NCBI RefSeq assembly: GCF_002994045.1 | Contig: NZ_MQUC01000003.1 | Span: 2,332,501 to 2,396,500, forward strand | From: Nonlabens agnitus | GTDB lineage: Bacteria > Bacteroidota > Bacteroidia > Flavobacteriales > Flavobacteriaceae | Direction: 5' to 3' | DNA: 64,000 nucleotides | In this document: piece after piece, positions 17,380 to 26,202 of the stretch | Layout: the number at the start of each line of letters is the position of its first letter | Numbering within the stretch: position 1 is the first letter of the stretch | Position numbers and translations under genes: made by a program | Notes under the pieces: model-generated | Database searches by the model: none | Seen by the model: the letters and a program-made list of their open reading frames with translations, nothing else | Told to the model about the DNA's origin: nothing

Positions 17380-18410
17380 ACCGCGACTGGTTCGCTTATG
17401 GCCCATTCGTCAATCCAGCGGCTCAAGACTTTGACCCAATCTTCTCGCGTGTTCAAACAAGGTATGACGTGAAACTCCTTACCACCTACCTCGTGAAAGA
17501 TTTCCTCGCCTTCCATAGCGATTTCTTCTAGTGTCTCTAGGCAGTCACTTACAAAAGCTGGCGTGACTATCGCCAGTTTTTTTGTTCCGCCTAGTCCCAT
17601 GCGTTCTATGGTACGGTCAGTATATGGGGTCAACCATGGATCAAAACCTAATCTGGATTGAAACGTGGTAGAATACGTGCCATCTTCCATCTCAAGATAC
17701 TCACCTACCAGCCGGGTCACTTCCTTGCACTGGTGGCTGTAACAAAACTGGTGTGCCGGTGATGGCGTTGCACAACACTTGCCGTCCATTTTACAATGTC
17801 CATTAGTAATATCACTTTTTCTAATGTGCCTTTTAGGAACACCGTGGTATGAAAACAATAAATGTTCATAGTCCTTTCCTTCGAGAGACTCCTTTATGGA
17901 TTCCGATAGCACGCGTATATAATCTGGATGATTATAGAAAGGTGGCATTTGGGTAAAGTTCATGTGTGGGAACTTTGCCTTGCGCAATTCTTCGGCTTTT
18001 ACCACAATAGTTTCTGTAGTGGCCATTGCAAATTGAGGGTATAGAGGTACTAGCAACACCTCAGTAACTCCTTGATCATGCAATTCCTGCATTCCTTTTT
18101 CTATGGTCATGCCGCCATAACGCATGGCCAGCGCAATGGGAACACTAGTATAGGTATCAATTTTCTCCTGTAAACGCTCAGACAAAACAATTAATGGACT
18201 GCCTTCTTCCCACCAGATTTTTGAATACGCCTCGGCACTTTTCTTTGGTCTGGTGTTGAGTACGATTCCCTTAACCAAAATGGCTCTTAATATATAAGGA
18301 AGATCAATTACACGCTCATCCATAAGAAATTCATCCAGATAACGTTTCACGTCCTTAGGTTCTGGTGTGTCTGGCGATCCTAGATTGACAAGTAAGACTC
18401 CTTTTTTCAT
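17376..18410 (-). CDS. hemH: ferrochelatase
   Basis: Inserts ferrous iron into protoporphyrin IX, the final step of protoporphyrin-dependent haem synthesis. The 344-residue chain shows LLVNLGSPDTP at the start, LYPQFAMATTE, the iron-binding His189 in FSYHGVPKRH, and the Glu-rich FVSDCLETLEEI (residues 287-297). Between residues 206 and 228 there are five cysteines (206, 212, 213, 223, 228), which might bind an Fe-S cluster as in some ferrochelatases; I cannot confirm cluster binding. The gene stands alone, about 27 kb from the hemD-hemE-hemF operon in this window. Confidence 0.95.
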   Translation of the reverse strand: MKKGVLLVNLGSPDTPEPKDVKRYLDEFLMDERVIDLPYILRAILVKGIVLNTRPKKSAEAYSKIWWEEGSPLIVLSERLQEKIDTYTSVPIALAMRYGGMTIEKGMQELHDQGVTEVLLVPLYPQFAMATTETIVVKAEELRKAKFPHMNFTQMPPFYNHPDYIRVLSESIKESLEGKDYEHLLFSYHGVPKRHIRKSDITNGHCKMDGKCCATPSPAHQFCYSHQCKEVTRLVGEYLEMEDGTYSTTFQSRLGFDPWLTPYTDRTIERMGLGGTKKLAIVTPAFVSDCLETLEEIAMEGEEIFHEVGGKEFHVIPCLNTREDWVKVLSRWIDEWAISEPVAV

Positions 18411-18718
18411 AAGCTGTGTTTGTACAAAAATAACTGTTTTATGGTCGGTGTTTAAGTAGATTCATTACCTCAATGTCTATGGTTATATCAAATGTTATTA
18501 TGGATTTTGCTTTCGCGCCTGCCTGCCGGTAAGGCAGGAAAGCGTAACCAACCTCAACCTAATGCACAAAAACAAGCATCCAGATCATGTCAGGAACAGA
18601 AACCTTCATAAGCTGCCATCTCAAACACGCATCTACGATTTTAAACTTGATTCTTTTAATTTCCGTACGGCATCAAACCGTTTACAAATAGTTGAGTACA
18701 TTTAACCAAACAATTCCC
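18411..18718. other. intergenic region with a split palindrome
   Basis: About 300 nt between hemH (leaving left) and the zinc-ribbon gene (leaving right). No open frame of note. Its main feature is the interrupted iterated palindrome at 18509-18544. Confidence 0.6.
18509..18544. repeat. iterated palindrome copy 5, split by a 21-bp insert
   Basis: GCTTTCGCG (18509-18517) and AAAGCG (18539-18544) are the two parts of the palindrome, separated by a 21-bp insert (18518-18538) that is itself an imperfect inverted repeat: CCTGCC near the left end and GGCAGG at the right end, around CCGG. Confidence 0.85.
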
Positions 18719-19072
18719 ATGGCAAAACGTGCATGTCCAGAATGTGGTGAAGAAGTACGAGGTCGTGCAGACAAACGTTTTTGCAGCGATTATTGCCGCA
18801 ATGTTGCGAACAATAAACTCAATCGCGACAGCAGTGCGCTCATGCGCAATATCAACAACAGGCTGCGCAAGAACTGGCGCGTGCTTAATGAGCTCAACCC
18901 ATCTGGCAAAATAAAAACGACCCGCAATAAGTTGTTGTCCAAAGGTTTTGACTTCACTTTTTTTACCAGCATTTATACGACCAAAAAAGGTGCTACTTAC
19001 TACTTTATATACGACCAAGGATATCTAGCCATGGACGAGGACAACTACCTGATTGTAAAACGAGATACTTAA
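18719..19072 (+). CDS. small zinc-ribbon protein
   Basis: A 117-residue basic protein beginning MAKRACPECGEEVRGRADKR. It has a CPxCG pair (Cys6, Cys9) and a second pair FCSDYC (residues 22-27), forming a zinc ribbon of the DUF2116-like type. The rest is rich in Arg/Lys and Asn, then ends in an aromatic strand region (ATYYFIYDQGYLAMDEDN). Nucleic-acid binding is plausible but not shown. The frame extends nine codons upstream to a TTG; ATG at 18719 is preferred because CPECG proteins start right there. It ends 15 nt before the M28 peptidase gene. Confidence 0.78.
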   Translation: MAKRACPECGEEVRGRADKRFCSDYCRNVANNKLNRDSSALMRNINNRLRKNWRVLNELNPSGKIKTTRNKLLSKGFDFTFFTSIYTTKKGATYYFIYDQGYLAMDEDNYLIVKRDT

Positions 19073-19087
19073 CTCCAACCAACTATT

Positions 19088-21457
19088 ATGCGAGCCAAAT
19101 CCCATGTGACGTCTGCTTTTTCCTTATTTGTACTTATCGCAATGATCTGGTATGCCTTTCATAGCCAGACGCCCAACGGTAGTGTTGAGAACAACCTTCC
19201 TGCAAATGAATGGTCTACCGCCAGAGCACTGGCTCACGTCAAAGAACTTTCCAAAGCACCTCACTACGTAGGCAGTAAAGCCCACGAAGAAAACCGCATC
19301 TACATCAAACGTCAGCTGGAAAAAATGGGGCTCAAAGTAGAGATCCAGACCGGTTTCACTATTGATGAGTACGGAAATCTAGCACGACCCAGCAACATCA
19401 TTTCTCGCATTCCTGGAACCGGAAACACGGGTGACGCCATTGCCTTGATGACGCATTATGACAGCGATCCGCACAGTTCTTTGGGTGCCAGCGATGCCGC
19501 CTCTGGAGTTGCGACCATTCTGGAAGGCATTCGCGCCTATCTCACAGATAAAAAACCCGTCAACGACATCATCATCATCATTACAGATGCTGAAGAGTTA
19601 GGCCTTAACGGTGCTGATTACTTTGTAAACAACCACCGCTATGCAAAGGATATCAAAATGATCCTCAATTTTGAATCTCGTGGTAGCGGCGGTCCTAGCT
19701 ATATGCTGGTAGAAACTAATGGAGGCAATCGCAAAATCATCGATGCCTTTAAAGCGGCTGATGTTGAATATCCTGTAGCTAATTCACTCGCTTACAGCAT
19801 CTACAAAAAACTACCCAACGATACAGATCTTACCGTCATGCGTGAAGATGGTGATATCAACGGTCTCAACTTTGCCTTTATAGGTGATCATATCGACTAT
19901 CATACACAGTTGGACAATTATGAGAACCTCGATCGCAATACACTGGCTCACCAGGGCAGTTACCTCATGCCGCTGCTGGATTATTTTGCCGCCACAGACT
20001 TAAGCGATGGTCTCAAGGCACAAGTAGGTATGGATGATATCTATTTCCCATTGCCGGTTTTGGGAATGGTTAGTTTTCCCTTTTCATGGATGTCCATCCT
20101 GATCATCGTTAGTGGGATTTTATTATTGGGTTTAATCATTTACGGCATTTCCAAAAAGCGCATTTCCTTAGGTCAATTGTTGGTTGGGTTTATACCGTTT
20201 TTGGGAAGTCTAACTTTAGGTTATCTGGTACCAACCTACACCTGGCAAGCTATAAAGACCAGTCCTTTTTATGTAGAGCAATCCAGTGTTTTTCCCGCAA
20301 CAGGATATTTATGGGTGGCAGCAACCGCATTTTTTGGAATCGCCATCGCCTTTCTACTCTATCATTTCTTTTATAACAAGACACGAGTGGCCAGTCATAG
20401 CGTGGCGCCGCTGATCTTTTTATGGATTATCTGCCTACTCGTAGCGTTTCCCATAGGTGATTCTGGGTTAGTGCCTGCGGCCTATTTGCCAGGCGCTGGA
20501 TTCTTTATCATTCCGTTGATCTGTGGCTTGTTTTTGCTATGGCTCAACATCTACCAAAAACGTCCCAGCTACCTCATCATGCTGCTACTCGCTATTCCAA
20601 CGATCTTTATTTTCGTGCCTTTTGTGGTGGCCTTTCCTGTGGCGCTGGGCATGAATATTCTTTTTGTCGCCGCCGTTTTGAGCGTTCTGGTATTTGGCCT
20701 GCTCATTCCTATTTTGGGACATTACCGCAAGAAAAAGTTGCTGGCTATGCTGTCATTTTTGATATGTGGTGTTTTTGTTTATTTCGCTTTCGCGAAAGCG
20801 GAATTCTCTCCAACCACTCCACAAAAAACCAGCTTGGTCTATCTTCTTGATGCAGACTCACAAACCGCGCAATGGGCTACCTATGACCATCATTTGAGCG
20901 ACTGGACCAAGGAAAAAATAGGTGACGACCCGCAACCAGCAGATGCCGGCGATGCCAAAACCATTGATTCAAAATACAATGGCCGATTCACCTATGTAAA
21001 AGAAGCCGCAGCGATCAACTTGCCACCCGTAGAATCCCAAATCACGGTAGACACCACAATCAATGATTTGCGAACGATCAAACTTCTCGTACGTAGCGTT
21101 CGCAAGGTAGACCGATGGGAAGTTTTTTGTGATCCTGAGTTTCAGTTTAGCAAGGCGGTCGTCAATGGCGTAGTGGTTCCCATGGATGAAAATGGGATGC
21201 CTTTTACCTATAGACGAGGCAACAGAATCATCTCCTATTATGTTTCCAATCAGGCACCGCTAGTGATGGAATTGACTTTTGACGCCTCGCAATCTCCAGA
21301 ATTTGATGTGTATGCCGCCAGTTTTGACTTGTCGGAGCAACCTGTTTTTGGAGTATCACAACGACCTGAAAATACCATGCCTATGCCTTTTGTATTGAAC
21401 GATGCGGTAGTTGTTCAAAAACATATCACCACAAACCCAACGCCAGCTGATGAGTAA
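19088..21457 (+). CDS. membrane-anchored M28-family aminopeptidase (ERMP1/Fxna-like)
   Basis: A 789-residue protein with an N-terminal membrane anchor, an extracytoplasmic M28 zinc-peptidase domain (residues about 40-330) and then about nine transmembrane helices and a C-terminal beta-rich domain. Zinc and catalytic residues visible: H123 in THYDSDP, D136 in GASDAASG, E169-E170 in ITDAEELG, E196 in NFESRGSGG, and the His in DYHTQLDNYEN. This layout matches the ERMP1/Fxna type rather than simple secreted aminopeptidases. It probably trims peptides in the periplasm. An iterated palindrome encodes AFAKA at 567-571 in a transmembrane region. It overlaps the next gene by 8 nt. Confidence 0.88.
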   Translation: MRAKSHVTSAFSLFVLIAMIWYAFHSQTPNGSVENNLPANEWSTARALAHVKELSKAPHYVGSKAHEENRIYIKRQLEKMGLKVEIQTGFTIDEYGNLARPSNIISRIPGTGNTGDAIALMTHYDSDPHSSLGASDAASGVATILEGIRAYLTDKKPVNDIIIIITDAEELGLNGADYFVNNHRYAKDIKMILNFESRGSGGPSYMLVETNGGNRKIIDAFKAADVEYPVANSLAYSIYKKLPNDTDLTVMREDGDINGLNFAFIGDHIDYHTQLDNYENLDRNTLAHQGSYLMPLLDYFAATDLSDGLKAQVGMDDIYFPLPVLGMVSFPFSWMSILIIVSGILLLGLIIYGISKKRISLGQLLVGFIPFLGSLTLGYLVPTYTWQAIKTSPFYVEQSSVFPATGYLWVAATAFFGIAIAFLLYHFFYNKTRVASHSVAPLIFLWIICLLVAFPIGDSGLVPAAYLPGAGFFIIPLICGLFLLWLNIYQKRPSYLIMLLLAIPTIFIFVPFVVAFPVALGMNILFVAAVLSVLVFGLLIPILGHYRKKKLLAMLSFLICGVFVYFAFAKAEFSPTTPQKTSLVYLLDADSQTAQWATYDHHLSDWTKEKIGDDPQPADAGDAKTIDSKYNGRFTYVKEAAAINLPPVESQITVDTTINDLRTIKLLVRSVRKVDRWEVFCDPEFQFSKAVVNGVVVPMDENGMPFTYRRGNRIISYYVSNQAPLVMELTFDASQSPEFDVYAASFDLSEQPVFGVSQRPENTMPMPFVLNDAVVVQKHITTNPTPADE
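20786..20799. repeat. iterated palindrome copy 6 (exact, in M28 peptidase gene)
   Basis: An exact GCTTTCGCGAAAGC read as AFAKA within the peptidase gene. Confidence 0.95.
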
Positions 21458-22220
21458 ATTGATAGGCATTATGGGCTGTGGCTGGTTAGGAAAACCTCTA
21501 GCGGTTCAGCTCCTGAAACAGAATTTTGAAGTTAAAGGAACTACGACCCGTATTTCCAAACTAGAGGAACTACGAGACGCAGGCATCGATCCTTATGTAG
21601 TGGATCTAGGAGAAACCTATATCGATGGTGGCATTGAAGCTTTTTTGGAAGGGTTGGAAGTCTTGGTGGTGAACATTCCGCCGGGTTTGAGGTCCAGTCC
21701 GCAAAGTGATTATGCCGGTAGGATTCAATTGCTGGTTAGAAATATTGAAGCATATTCCAGCATCAAACAACTGATTTATGTTTCAACGACTTCAGTTTTT
21801 GAGGATCAACTGGACATTCCCGTATATCATGAAGATGCAATACCTAACGCCCAAGATTCAAAAGGTAAAAAACTCATTGCCGCAGAAAAGGTGATTCAAA
21901 AAGCTAACGCCAATACAACTATCATAAGACCTGGCGGACTCATAGGCGGCAAGCGCCATCCTATCAAGATACTGGCTGGCAGAAACAATGTATCCAACCC
22001 AGCTGCGCCAGTTAACATGACTGATCGGGATTATTTGATCGATGTGATTTCTAGCGTCATAGTAGGTGACCTACACGCACCTATAATTCACGCCATAAGT
22101 GAACCTCACGAGTCAAGAGAGTCCTATTACACAAAAATGGCTGATACCTTCAACGTGGAAGCACCTACTTTTGATGAAGGTAATTCTGCTGGGAAGAAAG
22201 TAGTTTCTACCATTTTGTAA
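21450..22220 (+). CDS. NAD(P)-binding sugar-epimerase-like protein
   Basis: A 256-residue Rossmann-fold protein of the extended or atypical SDR class (YeeZ/NAD-dependent epimerase-like). The dinucleotide loop is GCGWLG (residues 9-14), the central strand ends in VVNIPPG, and IYVSTTSVFED carries the Ser/Thr region of the active site; the usual YxxxK is not obvious. The substrate is unknown. ATG at 21450 is chosen because it places the glycine-rich loop at the usual distance; it overlaps the peptidase stop by 8 nt. Its 3' end overlaps the CYTH gene on the other strand by 14 nt. Confidence 0.82.
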   Translation: MSKLIGIMGCGWLGKPLAVQLLKQNFEVKGTTTRISKLEELRDAGIDPYVVDLGETYIDGGIEAFLEGLEVLVVNIPPGLRSSPQSDYAGRIQLLVRNIEAYSSIKQLIYVSTTSVFEDQLDIPVYHEDAIPNAQDSKGKKLIAAEKVIQKANANTTIIRPGGLIGGKRHPIKILAGRNNVSNPAAPVNMTDRDYLIDVISSVIVGDLHAPIIHAISEPHESRESYYTKMADTFNVEAPTFDEGNSAGKKVVSTIL

Positions 22221-22671
22221 ATGGAGTACTTACTAGATAGGAATTATAATACCTCACATCGCCTGTGACTTCTTGACCTAGCCATTCCGGTTTTTCAAAA
22301 GGTTCATTTTCATTTTGCAGTTCTACCTCTGCGATGATGAGTCCGTTGTTTTCACCATCAAAAACGTCAACCTCAAAGATGTGTTTACCTACAGGAATTT
22401 CAAATCGGGTTTTATCAATCACGCCTGGCAAGCATAATTTTAAAAGCTGCTGGGCGTCTTGAATATCAATTTCCTTTTCCCATTCAAACCTGCTGGTACC
22501 AGAATCATTTGAAACTCCTTTGATGGTAAGAAAGCCTTGATCGCCTTTGATGCGCACGCGCACATTGCGTTCTGGGTTATCGCTCAAATAACCTTGTACG
22601 ATTTTAAAGCCTTTTAAGCCCTTCAGGAAATCGGCGTTCTCAATCAAGAATTTGCGTTCTATTTCTTGCAT
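22207..22671 (-). CDS. CYTH-domain protein (triphosphate-processing fold)
   Basis: A 154-residue triphosphate tunnel enzyme. The defining ExExK signature is at the very start (E3-I-E5-R-K7), followed by alternating charged strands (NVRVRIKGDQGFLTIKG, RFEWEKEIDI, IIAEVELQNE). Stand-alone bacterial CYTH proteins of this length are usually inorganic triphosphatases, though some act on nucleoside or thiamine triphosphate. It begins one base after the rnhA stop, so purN-rnhA-CYTH is a compact operon. The family assignment is firm, the substrate open. Confidence 0.9.
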   Translation of the reverse strand: MQEIERKFLIENADFLKGLKGFKIVQGYLSDNPERNVRVRIKGDQGFLTIKGVSNDSGTSRFEWEKEIDIQDAQQLLKLCLPGVIDKTRFEIPVGKHIFEVDVFDGENNGLIIAEVELQNENEPFEKPEWLGQEVTGDVRYYNSYLVSTPFTKW

Positions 22672-23157
22672 TTACTTTTTGAATAAATCCTTTCCAGCAG
22701 CCTCAAAGCCTTCATCTATGAGATGATGCTCTGGATGCGTTGCCGCATAAACAGCAAGTTGATCACAACGCTCATTTTGAGGATGGTCGTTGTGTCCTTT
22801 GATCCAGACAAATTTGGCTGGCGCCTGATTATAAGCCTTTATAAATCGTTTCCAGAGGTCGACGTTCTTGACATTCTTCCATTTGCGTCTTATCCAGCCG
22901 TCGATCCACTTTTTATTGACCGCGTCACTTACATACTTGCTATCTGTAAAAACAGTGATGGGAATTTCTGGCTTTTTGATTTTTTCCAAAGCTACAATCA
23001 CGGCCAGCAGTTCCATCCGGTTGTTGGTCGTCTTACGGTAGCCTTGAGCAAATTCCTTTTTAAAATTGCGTCCTACCTGTTCCATGACAATGCCGTAACC
23101 GCCAGGTCCTGGATTACCGCGTGAGCTACCGTCTGTATATATATGTACCTGATCCAT
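22672..23157 (-). CDS. rnhA: ribonuclease HI
   Basis: Degrades the RNA strand of RNA-DNA hybrids, removing primers and R-loops. The 161-residue single-domain form has all four catalytic carboxylates: D9 in IYTDGSSRGNPG, E49 in NNRMELLAV, D72 in VFTDSKYV and D132 in NERCDQLA; H122 in KGHNDH matches the flexible catalytic-loop His. The middle basic region (WIRRKWKNVKN) matches the substrate-binding handle. It shares one base with the purN stop (TAATG). Confidence 0.96.
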   Translation of the reverse strand: MDQVHIYTDGSSRGNPGPGGYGIVMEQVGRNFKKEFAQGYRKTTNNRMELLAVIVALEKIKKPEIPITVFTDSKYVSDAVNKKWIDGWIRRKWKNVKNVDLWKRFIKAYNQAPAKFVWIKGHNDHPQNERCDQLAVYAATHPEHHLIDEGFEAAGKDLFKK

Positions 23158-23720
23158 TAGCTCAATAATCCTTCGATAGTTTTGGGAAAATGCTCATGCT
23201 CCAGCTCGAGAACCTTGCGGGCTACATCCTCAGGTCCATCTGTGGAATCGAGTCGGCAGACCGCTTGATGGATAATGGCGCCTTCGTCATAGTTCTCATT
23301 GACGTAATGAATGGTGATGCCACTCTCATTCTCTTTATTTTCCACCACGGCTCGATGCACATGGATTCCATACATGCCTTTACCTCCATATTTAGGCAAC
23401 AATGCCGGATGGATATTGATGATTTTATTGGGGAAATCGATCACGAGATGCTCTGGGAACTTCCATAAAAATCCAGCGAGGACGATCAGGTCTGGATCTA
23501 TACTTTTAAGTATTTGATGAATGGAGTTCGCTTTCGCGAAAGCGAACTTATTAAAACTCATCGCTGCAACACCAGATTTTCTAGCGCGATCCAGTACACC
23601 AGCTTGAGGGTTATTTGTTAAAATAAGCGACACCTTTATTTTTGCAGAGTCCTTAAAATAATCCAGTATGGCCTGCGCGTTACTGCCGCTACCACTTGCA
23701 AAAATTACGATCTTCTTCAT
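23157..23720 (-). CDS. purN: phosphoribosylglycinamide formyltransferase
   Basis: Transfers the formyl group of 10-formyltetrahydrofolate to GAR in purine synthesis. Motifs: GSGSNAQ (10-16) for the phosphate, NIHPALLPKYGGKGMYG (102-118) with catalytic H104, and SGITIHYVNENYDEG with D145. The length of 187 fits the family. Residues 60-64 (AFAKA) come from the iterated palindrome, in a surface segment between the nucleotide-binding and folate-binding parts that varies among homologues. It is the first gene of purN-rnhA-CYTH; no other pur biosynthesis gene adjoins it. Confidence 0.94.
   Translation of the reverse strand: MKKIVIFASGSGSNAQAILDYFKDSAKIKVSLILTNNPQAGVLDRARKSGVAAMSFNKFAFAKANSIHQILKSIDPDLIVLAGFLWKFPEHLVIDFPNKIINIHPALLPKYGGKGMYGIHVHRAVVENKENESGITIHYVNENYDEGAIIHQAVCRLDSTDGPEDVARKVLELEHEHFPKTIEGLLS
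23525..23548. repeat. iterated palindrome copy 7 (longest: 24-bp perfect palindrome, in purN)
   Basis: The core GCTTTCGCGAAAGC lies at 23530-23543 and is extended by AGTTC on the left and GAACT on the right, giving a 24-bp perfect palindrome, the longest copy in the window. Read as AFAKA. Confidence 0.95.
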
Positions 23721-23816
23721 TTATCAAATATAGGAATGTGGTTCATTAGGCATAAATGAAATCAGTATTTGATCTTCACATAATTTTAATAACCGTGGTT
23801 TTGTCGCAAAGTTTGT

Positions 23817-23824
23817 TATTTTTG
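23817..23824 (+). promoter_or_regulatory. candidate acpP -7 promoter element
   Basis: TATTTTTG matches TAnnTTTG, 30 nt before the acpP ATG; a TTG lies upstream with a spacer of 13 nt, shorter than usual. Confidence 0.45.
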
Positions 23825-23854
23825 CCATTCATTAAAAATTAAAACAAGATTATT

Positions 23855-24091
23855 ATGTCTGACATTGCATCAAGAGTAAAAGCGATTATCGTTGACAAAC
23901 TAGGCGTGGACGAGAATGAGGTTGTAACTGAGGCTAGCTTCACAAATGACCTGGGCGCTGACTCACTTGACACCGTTGAGCTGATCATGGAATTTGAAAA
24001 GGAATTTGATATTCAAATCCCAGACGATCAAGCAGAAAACATCGCTACTGTAGGTCAAGCTGTTTCCTATATAGAAGAAGCAAAAGCTTAA
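23855..24091 (+). CDS. acpP: acyl carrier protein
   Basis: Carries growing fatty acyl chains on a 4'-phosphopantetheine arm attached to Ser37 of the DSLD motif (residues 36-39, within GADSLDTVE). The chain is 78 residues, strongly acidic and helical, as expected. It is the first gene of acpP-fabF-rnc, 10 nt before fabF, an order common in bacteria. Confidence 0.97.
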   Translation: MSDIASRVKAIIVDKLGVDENEVVTEASFTNDLGADSLDTVELIMEFEKEFDIQIPDDQAENIATVGQAVSYIEEAKA

Positions 24092-24101
24092 TTAAGAGTA
24101 C

Positions 24102-25349
24102 ATGGAATTAAAGCGAGTTGTCATTACAGGAATGGGCGCCCTAACACCTATAGGTAACAACCTACAGGAGTACTGGGAAGCGTTGAAAGCAGGAAAAAGC
24201 GGCTGTGCCGACATCACCTATTTTGATACGGAACATTTCAAGACAAAGTTCGCTTGTGAACTCAAAGACTTCAAAGTCGAAGATTTCATAGACCGTAAGG
24301 AAGCTAGACGCATGGATCGTTTTGCCCAGTATGCGCTGGTAGCAGGCGACGAGGCGATAGCTGACTCCGGACTTGATACCGACTCTATTGATAAGAATAG
24401 AGTCGGTGTTATCTGGGGCGCCGGTATAGGTGGCCTGGAAACTTTTCAAGAAGAGGTTAAGGCGTTTGCAACCGGCAACGGTACGCCACGTTTCAACCCT
24501 TTCTTCATCCCTAAAATGATTGCAGATATCGCTCCGGCCCACATTTCCATCAAGTATGGCTTTATGGGACCTAACTATACTACGGTTTCTGCATGTGCAT
24601 CGAGTGCAAATGCTATGCTCGACGCCATGAATTATATACGATTGGGCCACTGTGACGTTATTGTCACCGGTGGATCAGAGGCTGCGGTAACGCAGGCTGG
24701 AATGGGTGGTTTCAATGCCATGCATGCCCTATCGACTCGCAACGAGAGTCCTGAAACAGCAAGCAGACCTTTTGACGCGACCAGAGATGGTTTTGTTCTG
24801 GGTGAAGGCGCTGGCGCATTGGTTCTTGAAAGTTATGAATATGCCAAAGCTCGCGGAGCAAAAATCTATGCTGAGGTCATCGGCGGTGGATTCTCCAGCG
24901 ATGCCTACCACATTACCGCACCAGATCCAGAAGGAAAAGGAGTGATTGCCGTAATGAAAAACACATTGGAGAATTCTGGCATCAAGCCAGAAGATGTCGA
25001 TCACATCAATACACATGGGACTTCCACACCATTAGGTGATGTGGCAGAACTTAAGGCGATTAAAGCCGTATTTGGTGATCACGCTCCCAAAATCAGTATC
25101 AATTCTACAAAATCGATGACAGGCCACCTACTGGGTGCTGCTGGCGCCATCGAGTCTATTGCCAGTGTAATGGCGATCAATCACGGCATTGTGCCACCTA
25201 CCATCAACCACACGACGGTTGATGAAAACATTGATCCTAGCCTACACCTTATTCTTAATCAACCAGAACAACGCGAGGTGAAAGTTGCGTTGAGCAATAC
25301 CTTCGGTTTTGGAGGTCACAACTGTTGTATTGCCTTTAGAAAAATCTAG
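24102..25349 (+). CDS. fabF: beta-ketoacyl-ACP synthase II
   Basis: Condenses malonyl-ACP with acyl-ACP in fatty-acid elongation. The 415-residue thiolase fold shows the Cys-His-His triad: C165 in TVSACASSAN, H305 in NTHGTSTPLGD and H342 in TGHLLGAAG, plus K337 in NSTKSMTG. The C-terminal FGFGGHNCC is the usual oxyanion loop. The Cys-His-His triad and position beside acpP support FabF over FabB or FabH. Cytoplasmic, co-transcribed with acpP and rnc. Confidence 0.97.
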   Translation: MELKRVVITGMGALTPIGNNLQEYWEALKAGKSGCADITYFDTEHFKTKFACELKDFKVEDFIDRKEARRMDRFAQYALVAGDEAIADSGLDTDSIDKNRVGVIWGAGIGGLETFQEEVKAFATGNGTPRFNPFFIPKMIADIAPAHISIKYGFMGPNYTTVSACASSANAMLDAMNYIRLGHCDVIVTGGSEAAVTQAGMGGFNAMHALSTRNESPETASRPFDATRDGFVLGEGAGALVLESYEYAKARGAKIYAEVIGGGFSSDAYHITAPDPEGKGVIAVMKNTLENSGIKPEDVDHINTHGTSTPLGDVAELKAIKAVFGDHAPKISINSTKSMTGHLLGAAGAIESIASVMAINHGIVPPTINHTTVDENIDPSLHLILNQPEQREVKVALSNTFGFGGHNCCIAFRKI

Positions 25350-25365
25350 AATCTGAAACGATCAG

Positions 25366-26118
25366 ATGAATAGAATTAAAAGTCTTTTTTCCTCTCGTAA
25401 AACAACACCTTTAATATTAGATACAGAAAGGCTACAAAAAGGAATTAAAGCAATTACAGGACTTACTCCTAAAAACATCAATATCTATCATACTGCTTTC
25501 ACGCATAAGTCCATGGGACTCAAATGCGAGGATGGCAATGTCATAAGCTATGAGCGCCTGGAATTTTTAGGCGATGCCATTCTGGGTGCCATCATCGCAG
25601 AGTACATCTACAACGAGGTTCCCAGTGGTGATGAAGGATATCTAACAAAGATGCGTTCCAAGATAGTGAGTCGCGAACATCTCAATGAACTGGGACAAGA
25701 TTTTGGCCTGCTCGCGTTTGCCAAAACCCAAGTACCGCCTAAAAATTTTGGGAACAACATCTACGGGAATCTTTTTGAAGCTCTTGTAGGTGCGGTTTAC
25801 CTGGACAGAGGTTACGTATCTTGTAAAAAGTTCATCTGCAAAAAAGTGGTTGAGCCTTATGTAGATATCCATAAACTGGAAGGAAAGGTCATCTCATATA
25901 AAAGCTTGTTGATTGAATGGTGTCAGAAAAACAAGAAAATTTTTGACTTTGATGTCTATGAGGATACGGGCTTTAATGAAGTAAGACACTTTGCGGTTAA
26001 ATTTTCCATTGATAAAAAAGTCATTGCAAAGGCTCGAGCAACATCAAAGAAAAAAGCAGAAGAAAAAGCCAGTAAGCGAGCATTTTTTGCATTGCAGGAC
26101 CGTATTGCGAAGAAATAA
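25366..26118 (+). CDS. rnc: ribonuclease III
   Basis: Cleaves double-stranded RNA for rRNA and mRNA processing. The RNase III signature ERLEFLGDAILG lies at residues 63-74, and the second acidic site is in NLFEALVGAVYLDRG. A double-stranded RNA-binding domain occupies about residues 175-248, ending in the basic KKKAEEKASKRAFFAL. At 250 residues it is slightly longer than E. coli RNase III because of its N-terminal extension. It follows fabF by 16 nt. Confidence 0.96.
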   Translation: MNRIKSLFSSRKTTPLILDTERLQKGIKAITGLTPKNINIYHTAFTHKSMGLKCEDGNVISYERLEFLGDAILGAIIAEYIYNEVPSGDEGYLTKMRSKIVSREHLNELGQDFGLLAFAKTQVPPKNFGNNIYGNLFEALVGAVYLDRGYVSCKKFICKKVVEPYVDIHKLEGKVISYKSLLIEWCQKNKKIFDFDVYEDTGFNEVRHFAVKFSIDKKVIAKARATSKKKAEEKASKRAFFALQDRIAKK

Positions 26119-26156
26119 CCATAACGGATCTTGTTCATCAAGTTTGTGATTATTCC

Positions 26157-26170
26157 GCTTTCGCGAAAGC
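26157..26170. repeat. iterated palindrome copy 8 (exact, tandem intergenic)
   Basis: An exact GCTTTCGCGAAAGC between rnc and the IPExxxVDY gene. Confidence 0.95.
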
Positions 26171-26202
26171 GAAATCCATAAAAATCAATGTTTTACTTAT
26201 TA

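Noticed and set aside
24162..24650. Antisense frame of 162 codons over fabF (similarly 27518-28033 over pyk and 32168-32665 over the PurF-like gene)
   Set aside because: These are by-products of codon usage on the coding strand; no family similarity, no promoter.
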